Shown here: one piece after another, positions 55,211 to 64,000 of the stretch
Layout: every line of letters starts with the position of its first letter
Position numbering within the stretch: the first letter of the stretch is position 1
NCBI GenBank assembly: GCA_003342895.1
Contig: PTFA01000086.1
Span: 2,892,802-2,956,801, forward strand
Length of the DNA: 64,000 nucleotides
Source of the DNA: Casuarius casuarius
Lineage: Eukaryota > Chordata > Aves > Casuariiformes > Casuariidae
Reading direction: 5' to 3'
Made by a program: the position numbers and the translations under genes
The notes under the pieces: model-generated
What the model was told of the DNA's origin: nothing
What the model saw: the letters and a program-made list of their open reading frames with translations, nothing else
Databases searched by the model: none

Positions 55211-58200
55211 TACCAGCAGACGCAGTGCTTCCCCGCTTCCTGAGACATACAATTTCTCAGCTCGGATCAGCAATCAACCATAAAATACAAACAACCCCAA
55301 AACCCTGACTTCTTATCCCTCTGAAAGCTAAAGGTGCTCAACATTCCACCCCAAAAGCCCAGCCTACGATTTGGAGGATGCTAAGACATGATGTCAAGTT
55401 TTGTTTTAGTTTTGGCCGAAGTTATATTTCATTTGACATTCAGTGTGTTTCTAGTAATATTCCTAAAAAGCACTCGAGTATTTCAGTGATGCAAGTGAAA
55501 AGAAATTTGCTGTGGAAGCGAGGTCACCAAGGGAGAAATATTTCTGAAGTTATCTGCCAAAAAGTTCTGATTAGTTGGTGCCAGCAAAAAAATCCTCAGA
55601 GCTGCTTTTGTGTCTTTTAAAATTGGCATGTTTTAAATGGGTGCTTATAAAGAAAGCATCTAAATGAGCTACTTTGGTGCATGATGTTTACCATTAGTAT
55701 GCCAGATCCACCGAGCAGCAGCGGCAGCAGGGCAATGGCTGCTGGTCTTCAGCTAGGAGTGCAAATTCAGCAGCAAGTTTCCATAGAGAAGCTGTCCGGG
55801 AGGGAAGCAGCCATGGAGAGAAGCAGCCATGGTCTGTGAGGTGGAACCCTACTCACTGGAAACTGGACCAAACCCTTCCACAAAAGTCTGTGCATGAACG
55901 CTGAAATGTGCAGGAACTGTGCATGAACGCTGCCTCCAGTATGTGCCCCTGACTGAAATCAAGTCAGTGCATGAAATCTGAAATTGTGTCTTCTGGCTAA
56001 GGAGCCATTTCATCCATCTCCCATCTCTAGTTCCCAGAAGTATTTTACCTTCCTAGAACTATAGCATAGGTTAATTTCTTTGGATGTCTCCTAAGTATAT
56101 TCCTAATATTACCTAACATGATTAGCATTTGGTAAAATGTTATTTACTGGTGGAGTCCTATTCCTGATGATGGGAAATATTCAAAAAAGAAAAAAAAAAC
56201 ACTGTGGTCATAACCAAAGTGAACAAATGTCAGTCTACGCTGCACTCTACTAGAAAAGGACAGGAACAGGATATTATTCATGCCACAACTACTTAAACAC
56301 AAGGCATTCTTTACAGTGCAAAAAGCCTCTCTGGGCCCAGATCTCTCCTACTTAAAACTCATGCCTTCTTACTTCCACCCTAGATCAATCTTTCCGCTCC
56401 ACAAGGAGCGGCACAGGTGTTTCTTGAATTCACTTAGCATTTCCAACACTTCAATCATTCTCACTTTAATGAAATCCATGTTTAAGTATTACTATCCTCA
56501 GTTCCTTTCTTGCTGCCCTTTTCCTGAGATTTTTATTCATTTTCCGAGTAACCTTCTCTGTACTAAAAAGAAATTGCACAGATTTTATTAGCCTCTTTCA
56601 CAATTTTGAAGACTACTGTGAAATTGATTATTTTACTTGGGACAGTTTTGATGCTAGAAAAGAAGATANGCATGTCTCCTATTACAACATTCAAATTCCT
56701 ATTTTCAGGAGTATATTGGACCAAGACTACCCCTTGTGCAACTACCCACTTAAGACCTACTTGAAGAATGATTCTGGCAGGCTGCATATGCTAAATTGAA
56801 GGCTCAAAGTGAGGACTGCTTACATTAGGACAGCTGCAGTGATTTTCAACCCCAGCTGAGTTTCCTGCTTCCTTTTCTAGTGTCCCTCCCCACTGGAGGA
56901 GGAACTGCTAAACTGTCCCAGTTAATAGCCCAGCATATTAGAGAAAATTAAACTTGGTTTCACTTTACTTCAACATACCAATAACCAGTGGCTCAAGAGC
57001 TGCTTCAAGATCCAGCCTAGTTGTAATCTTCATGAGAGGAGCTTGGTACCCATTTCACCTATGGGACTTCTAGTTATGCCTATTTCTCATTACTGCCCTA
57101 TAATACCAGTATTTATTCTAAATGCATTTACATTTAGGCATGTTCCTGGACGAGTACAACTCTTTAAAAAAGAAGTCCTCGAAAAATCCAAGTTAAGAAA
57201 GCATGAACAAACACAAAGAAGAGCACACATTCAGGTAAATGAGTCAGAGCACATGATTAAAACCTGAAAGATGACTTCTACATGTAGCAGTCTCACAGAT
57301 GGAAAAGCCAGTAGCACTGAACATAAAAGGTGGTGGGTGTCCAAGTAGGAACATCTAAGTGGCAGCACTAGGAGATGGAGGAAACAGNGGAGGGAGGGGG
57401 GAGTTAACGGGACATGTCTGTGAAGCTGGGGAAAGGCAGACAGGAAGGCAGTAATAAACTCCATAACCAGANCATGCCGCAGGGCTAGAGTAAGATTCCA
57501 GCTTTACTAGGACCAAGGAGGTAGAATCCACATTCTTCAGAGTATGCCTGTGTAAGAATTAAAATACCTTCNAATTGGTTTTGCTTACCTCAGACAACTT
57601 GCAGAACAGGCAATTTAGTAACACCACTGGTTTTTTTTGTTATTTTTTGTTGTTGGTTGTTCAAGAATGATTTGCAAATTAGATATTAAGGTGTGTTCTT
57701 TTGGAGGGAAAGGGGAAACGTAACATTTATTATACCGTTTCCCAGTAGTAAGTAAGTCTCTACGTTACATTTGTTAAAAGGGATAAATGAACAAATTTCT
57801 CCAATATCTGACTTTAACTTTACCCTGTAACTTCTACAAAAATTACCTCAATTACTTTAGTGAAAGCTAAGATTCAGACCAATTTCACAAACAGCAGCAC
57901 CCTGTGGATAACTCTGCTTATGTGTAGATAGCTATTCACACACTTACGGCTAACTTTATTTGAAAACATTCATTCAGGATCAAGATATTTTTTCCCAGAC
58001 GCCTTTCCTATTTCAATCATCTTACTCTATAAATGTACTTCCAGAAAAGTCATAAAAATAACCTGATTAACAGCGATGGTCACTCCTGTTTAACTTTAGG
58101 ATAATTTGAAGATCCACAAGTTACAACATGTTCTGTATTGTAAAAGTCAAATCAGATCAGAAATTCCTTTCCAACATTCCCTCATGCCAGCTTCACCCAA

Positions 58201-58752
58201 ACTTTAGTATCAACATTACCCTATGTGGAATATTTGGAGTGAGGACTTTTCTATTTAAACTTTTTACTTGCTCATGGTATCTTCCTGGATCTTATGTAAG
58301 TTTACCCCGTTATAAAATATTTGTACACTCATCTGTTTCTGAAAAGTCATGTATTTACCTTAATCCTTTAAAAAAGGACTTCAGGTGGAAAGCGCAATAT
58401 ATTGTGTAATGATACTTCAGCAAAGAAGTCTCATGGAGAGAAAATCTTTTATTTAGGGTTCTGTGGACACTTCGATGTAGTGCCCAGCCATACTGCAGAT
58501 TTATGGTACAACCCTGAAAGAGTAATTTTATTTCTGTATGGCTCAAATTCCCATCAGCAAGATGGTGCATGCATTTCCTTTTGCCCACCCTTCATTCACC
58601 TNGTGTGTTTACACAGAAAGCTGTTTGAGCCTGGAACTATTGTCAATCATGTGCTTGAAGATTAGCACCCTGATCTCAGTTAATCCATCTAGACCCTGCT
58701 AAGAATTTTTTAAACGTAAAATGTCTGGAAATAGAAAATCAGTTTAAAAGGT
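55211..58752. other. Non-coding DNA, no gene seen
   Basis: Includes short direct repeats such as GAAGCAGCCATGG (twice near 55,805-55,830) and TGTGCATGAACGCTG (twice near 55,890-55,932). No exon or named transposon recognised. Confidence 0.4.
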
Positions 58753-58820
58753 CACTTTTTTGTGCAGAATTAAGAATATGCACAAACACTTTTTTGTGCA
58801 GAATTAAGAATATGCACAAA
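58753..58820. repeat. Perfect 34-bp tandem duplication
   Basis: Two identical adjacent 34-base units, CACTTTTTTGTGCAGAATTA followed by AGAATATGCACAAA, with no mismatch. It is either a recent duplication or an assembly artefact. Confidence 0.95.
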
Positions 58821-61800
58821 CTAAACACAGAAAATTTTGCTTTTGTCAGAGACCACAATTTCTGCAGACATTCCTCTGATAAGACACTGTTACAAAAGTA
58901 TATATTATATGGTTACAGAAATAAGCGGAAGAGCATACCGTGCTGTAGAGACAATAATCCACAGAAATATGGTAAAACAACATCCTAACAAGTTCACCAC
59001 AGCCAGGGCTAGCAAGAAAATAATCTCTCAGTGGACTACAAGCCATCTGAAATGTTTAACCCCAACATTATGTAATCTGCAGTATGTTTCTGCATCTCAG
59101 TTCGAGTTTACAATTTAGCTGGCAGAACATAAATTGAGGAAGGAAGTATAACCCAGGAAATCCAGGAACAGGGAAAACAGACATCCTTTTTTAGTAAAAG
59201 AGAAGAGTTTAATTATTCTGGGAAAACATGTGGTTAATTTCTCTTACCACTAGAGGTATGACACACCTCTAAAAAAGAATCTGGGATGTAGTGAGAAAAA
59301 TCTGCTAAGAAATTGATTCAACAATATCTTTCACAACNTGCTGCTCTGCTGGCCCTAGGGCACTCATGCTGGAGACACAGCAGCCAAGTTTTAGCTTTTT
59401 GATTTTATTATTTTGGGGATTTTTTAAGAATCTAGGGCAGCATAGCACAGGTTTATGAATACAGGACTGAACCACTGGAATCATGAACCACGCAAGTATT
59501 TCACACGTCGCTTTGCAATGACGAGTGCACACAGCCTGTTTAACAATGGCTATAATGGCACAGAGCCATGTATGAAAGAGAAATGTAAGTACCTAGACAA
59601 ACAGAAAATCTGATACAACTCAAGATATCTTTATTGCTCCAGAAGACAGGCCAGTGCAGAGCTGAAATTTATAACATGAAAATGCTTAAATCAATAGAGC
59701 AAAGCAGTAACTACTGCTTGCTGCATTCCTTACAGCAACAGCCACAGGGACAAGAAAACAAGAGGGTGAAGAGACATTTACCTCTTACTTTCACTGCAGC
59801 CAGCTAATCCCTTTTCTGCAGCTAATTCACTTTATCTCTGCACAGAGCAATGTTATATAAAACATTTCTAAAGCAAGATTTTTTCCTGCCTTTCAAGACC
59901 AAGCATCAAAGCCTAGTAAACCATGTACTGCAGAATATATTTAAACCTCAACAATACTAACCAATAGAGTCACTGAAACTAAACTCTGAAGGAGGAGCTC
60001 TTTANGTGCAGAGGCTGGGTTTCTACTTTCTGGCACAAATCATATTAGCTTACAGAAAGGCAATATTTTACAAGTCCTTATGTATGTTGTTAGAAGCTTT
60101 CCTCAGTGAGATGCAATTATAGTCTAAAAGCAATTTCTATGATAGAAAGGAGAGGAGAGCACTTATGTAAGCAGCTTTCTGACAAATCGAGTATTTCCTA
60201 ATGGTTTCTATTTATTCATTTGATTTCAGTATTGGAATTTTACAACAGAAATTGGCTCAGTCCCTTTCAAAACACAAAGGGCTTAGTCTCTCCAATGCGG
60301 AGTTAGAATCCAATCTTAGTGTCGATTAAAAAAAGAATTTGGATTGTTGTTTTAACTTTCTTGTTGCATATGAACTAGAGGAATTTTTTCTTTTTCGCTA
60401 CCATGTTGGCATAATGGCTCAGTTAAAAGCTGATGTCCCCTAAGTGGCACCTGTTTAGTACAAGAGACACTTTGCACCAGCCACTCTCTACAGAGCAGCA
60501 TACTGCAGTTTCCCCCTCACCGCTATGCAAGTCCTTATTTACACACCACTATGCTGTGCTGCTTTGGGCGGTCTAACTATGATATTTCCAGTGCAAAGAC
60601 TTTCCATACCTGCTGTAAGCAAATTCAAAGAAAACCAAATCTAAAGGAAACGGGCCAACTCTACTTTGACTTCCCTTCACCCACTCTTGAAGAGTGCGCG
60701 CTGTTATTGTCAGCGCTGTGCGTGTGCCTGCTGGTCCCATCCACTCAAACTCTCCCCTTCTGCCCCAGCCCTCCCCAACGTTCTCAAAACGCAGATGTGT
60801 GCAGGCATGTATTTCTCCTCCTCTGCGCAGTGTGCAGGCCCCAAGCACTCCACCATCTCCAGCTCCCTCAAGCCACTAGGACTGTTTGCAGTCCCAGGAC
60901 AGTGTTGCAGCCTCTCTCAAGCTCTTCTGCCCCACACCAGACTGGGCAAGCTGGAAAGAAACTGTCTTCACTGCTGGGAACAGTGCAGGCTCCCTCAGAG
61001 AAGGAAGGGAAAGAGAGCTGAAGGGTAGCTGAAATACTGACTTCTGGGCCTACCACATCCTCTCATTGAGTCTTCCCATTTTCAAGTGTTATCTTTCTGA
61101 ACACAGAACCAGTATGATCCTCTCCAGGGCTCCCGACCAGCTCATGAATAACTCCAAATCAGAATGGACCTCAGACAGCTTCAGGCATAGCTGCAGGTCA
61201 AATAAGCTGAACCCAACTGAGAAGTTGACTCAGCTTCTTTGCTACTAAATCTGTGTATTTAGGTACATGTCAGATTTTTTAAATTTCTACTAAGATTAAA
61301 AAATGTCTGGTAGTATACAGCACTTGAAAATTAATGAGATCTTAAATATGAACATAGTACACCCCCGGTTTTGAAACACTCTGCTCTATTTTCTCTTCTT
61401 TCATCCTTCCCATCTGGTATGTTTTAGAAATAATTTAATAAGTATTTATTTTCTTCCTGGGCTGTCAGAAAAATCTCATAGCATTTTGGAAACACCAAAT
61501 ATCATCTTGTGAAGTAAATTAGTACGCAAGGAAGTAGCGTGACACGTATGAGATCACACATTGTCAGTGGCAAAGGCAGTAACAGAAATCTCAGTATGTG
61601 CTTCTTTGGGGGTCTTCAAGTAATAAAATCAGTAATATTTGACAACTAGTGAAGCTGAAACATGCATCAAGTTACATTTGAAAGATGATCTGCAAAAGTT
61701 AAAGCATGAGAAGTCTCAACATGGGGCAAATTTCTTATTCCAATGCTTTATTATTATTTTTCTAAATGTATTTATGAGAATTCAAATTGAGCTAGCTGTC

Positions 61801-64000
61801 TTATGCATTAACCAAAACCTTAACTCTGACATCGCTCCTTAGCTTTCTTCCCTCGGAAAAAGAAGCTACTATCAATGGAGACTGCAGCCAGAAGTCTAAG
61901 CCCCCTGCCACACTTTGCACTAGTAGCCACTTAGAAGAATTTTAAAGTACAGGTCTCTTATCTAGATACTTTAGTCACTATAACTNAGCAATAACTTTCA
62001 CTCACTAGTGAGTTCAGATGAACTAATAAGGCAACACAGAGAATGCTTCACATCCCATTATCAAGCTCCCAATTCAGACAATTTGCCAGTATCTACCCAG
62101 GCATCAGGAAAAATCTTCAGCTAGCACTGTGGCCAAAAGAAGAGGATATGGGGGAAAAACGTTCAGATAACCAGCTGCTGTTCTAGAGATAACATTACAG
62201 TATTAGTAGAAAGAATGGGATTTAAAAAAAAAAAAAAAAAAAAAAAAGCATTATCTTCCAAAGTTTAGTAAGAAATTCTGAAAATTCATAAGAGTATCAT
62301 CAATAATTACCATCCTCATAACAACTGAAATTAATACACCTTTAATATTAAACTTAAAAGCAAAGAATAGAAAGGGCATTAATCCATGCTCCTCAAAAAC
62401 ATGCACTCATTGCTTTGTAGCACAATACAAAGCAAAACACAAAGGACATTTGGGGATTACAGTTGAGAGCAAGAAAAAAAGAATANTAAAATGGAAACAG
62501 TTCTCTTTCTATTCTTAAAAAACATTTTATACACCTCCAAGTGTGTTTATCAAACAATAAAAGTTACAAAAACACTATTACTACAATATTAAGGGATTCT
62601 GAATAATGATATTTAAAGAGTTATTTACAGTGAACTTGTGACTCTGCTGCTTTAATCTAGGCTACAAAATTCAAGAAAAAAATTTGCAAATATATCATCC
62701 CTTTATTTCTCTACATGTGTCTCAGATTTGGCTTTGAATACAGCTCAAGTCACTTTTATTTTGTTTATAAAAACAAATCAAACAAAAAACCCTCTTGGTT
62801 TCATTATCATACTCTTAAAGTTTCCCAGTTTGGAACATGATCACCTTTCAGGCTATTTATAGATGCATTTTTCCTGGGTTTAGATCACATGAAGAACTGT
62901 TTTACGAAATTGTAACTCTGCCATTAATTTCACATTTGTCCTTAAAAAAAAAAAAAAAATCAGGATTTTTTTTCTGAGCACACGATAAAGATTTGTCAAT
63001 GCTATGTGTATCTCTTCCATTTATATATTTTCTCAGTACCACATCTATCCCAGCAAATGCCAACTCCAATTTTGTCTTAAAGAGAAAAAGGGATAAATTT
63101 TGTACCACATCTCTAGCAGTACCACTGCAGTTTCAAATTCCTGCAGCATTGTGTTGGCAGCCCAGTAACTAATGGAATTGCATAGTGGAGGATATTTGCA
63201 GTATCACCAATCTCTGCTATTCAAGAAGCATGCTGTTAGTTTGAAAATAAAAAACCTCCTAAAAATATAACAAATGTGAGCTTTTTCTTCATACCTTTGA
63301 TATACAATTCTTTGGAGGTCAAGATTTTACAAGCCTTTCTTTGCAGCTATACAAGGGTTAAAGTTCACTCTAAAAATATATATTTGCCAAGATTCTCAGC
63401 TAATGACATTGAGGGCTGAGGCTTTACGAAAATACTAAACATCATAAGATGCATGACAAAATAGGAAGAGTTGGCGACACTCAGTTTTGTTCCACTGGAA
63501 ATGACAGTACTGATTTTTTTTAAACTCCACACGCTCAAGTTCTCTAAAATAAATTTGCTGTCCTTTCTCTGGGTCTGCTGAACCCTGTTCAGTCAGGGCA
63601 CAGATGACATCTTTGGATTAAAGATTTGAAACATATAAAAAAAAGACAGTTTCTCCCACACAAAGCCCAAGCTTTACAGAAGAAAAGCTTTTCTTCCACA
63701 GAACTACAAACTTCACAGGGGAAAGTATTTCCTCTGTTCTGTTCCCTCAGGAGGTGTTATATTCTGTGACCTGTCACACTTATACAGTCATATATGTTTG
63801 TAATTTATATTTAGCATAAGGTCATTTGCAGTTGTCTGCAAGATGTGTCCTATAAATTACAAAATGTAGAAATATTGAGAATCTCAGAAGTAACGGAAAG
63901 GAGAAAAAAAAAAAAGGAAAACAAGAAACTTAAATGTCCAGCTCAAAGATGATGGAAATTTCAAAGCATTTTAAGCACTTTTTAAAATGAGTAAAATAGT
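58821..64000. other. Non-coding DNA to window end
   Basis: Contains poly(A) runs (24 A at 62224-62247 and shorter ones near 62,944 and 63,905) and a slightly GC-rich stretch at 60,690-61,020 with overlapping open frames on both strands (up to 156 codons). None of these frames has a domain or matched splice sites. No PARD6B or BCAS4 coding exon could be recognised. Confidence 0.4.
62224..62247. repeat. Poly(A) tract
   Basis: A run of 24 A on the + strand. No SINE or retrocopy body was recognised next to it. Confidence 0.9.

Noticed and set aside
60551..61028. Overlapping frames of 120-156 codons
   Set aside because: They overlap in several frames and both strands of a moderately GC-rich patch. 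Low-complexity Ser/Pro/Leu content, no domain.

Overview
The window is vertebrate nuclear DNA, most likely from a bird or a close archosaur relative. Three things point there: split genes with long AT-rich introns, CR1-type LINEs as the dominant recognisable transposon with only a few old MIR SINEs, and an encoded ADNP protein that is nearly colinear with the human protein. No bacterial, phage or plasmid features were seen, and there is no CRISPR array or operon structure. About 60 isolated single Ns are scattered through the sequence, as expected of a draft assembly with masked ambiguous bases.

Left half (1 to about 32,840, + strand): the complete ADNP gene (activity-dependent neuroprotector homeobox). 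It starts in a CpG island at 1-905. Two exon-like non-coding blocks with good splice sites (1308-1438 and 4712-4833) are probable 5' UTR exons. A roughly 20 kb intron follows, then three coding exons: 25008-25115, 26564-26656 and 28633-31767. These join in phase 0 to give a 1111-residue protein with nine zinc fingers, the NAPVSIPQ (NAP) peptide at residue 354, a bipartite nuclear localisation signal, a homeodomain with a PxVxL HP1-binding motif, and an acidic tail with repeated Trp-Lys motifs. The 3' UTR carries two AATAAA signals.

Right half (about 32,840 to 64,000): about 4 kb of AT-rich intergenic DNA is followed on the - strand by one well-formed terminal coding exon (37440-37544). From its position, its orientation and a Leu-Tyr-Arg-Thr-Glu-Asp-rich C-terminus, it is assigned tentatively to BCAS4, the neighbour that converges on ADNP in mammals. 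The rest, 37.5-64 kb, would then be BCAS4 intron or intergenic DNA. I could not find further BCAS4 exons. This half holds three CR1 LINE copies (47.2-48.4 kb +, 49.8-50.7 kb -, 51.4-52.1 kb -), three MIR copies (one split by a CR1 insertion), small tandem duplications, hairpins, and two small GC-rich or promoter-like patches.

The least explained items are a Lys/Arg/Glu-rich repeat ORF inside the long ADNP intron (12619-13023), a promoter-like cluster near 53.2-53.3 kb, and the MIR/CR1/MIR nest at 47.2-48.4 kb. I see no evidence of a new multigene system; this is mainly a conserved chromatin-regulator locus.
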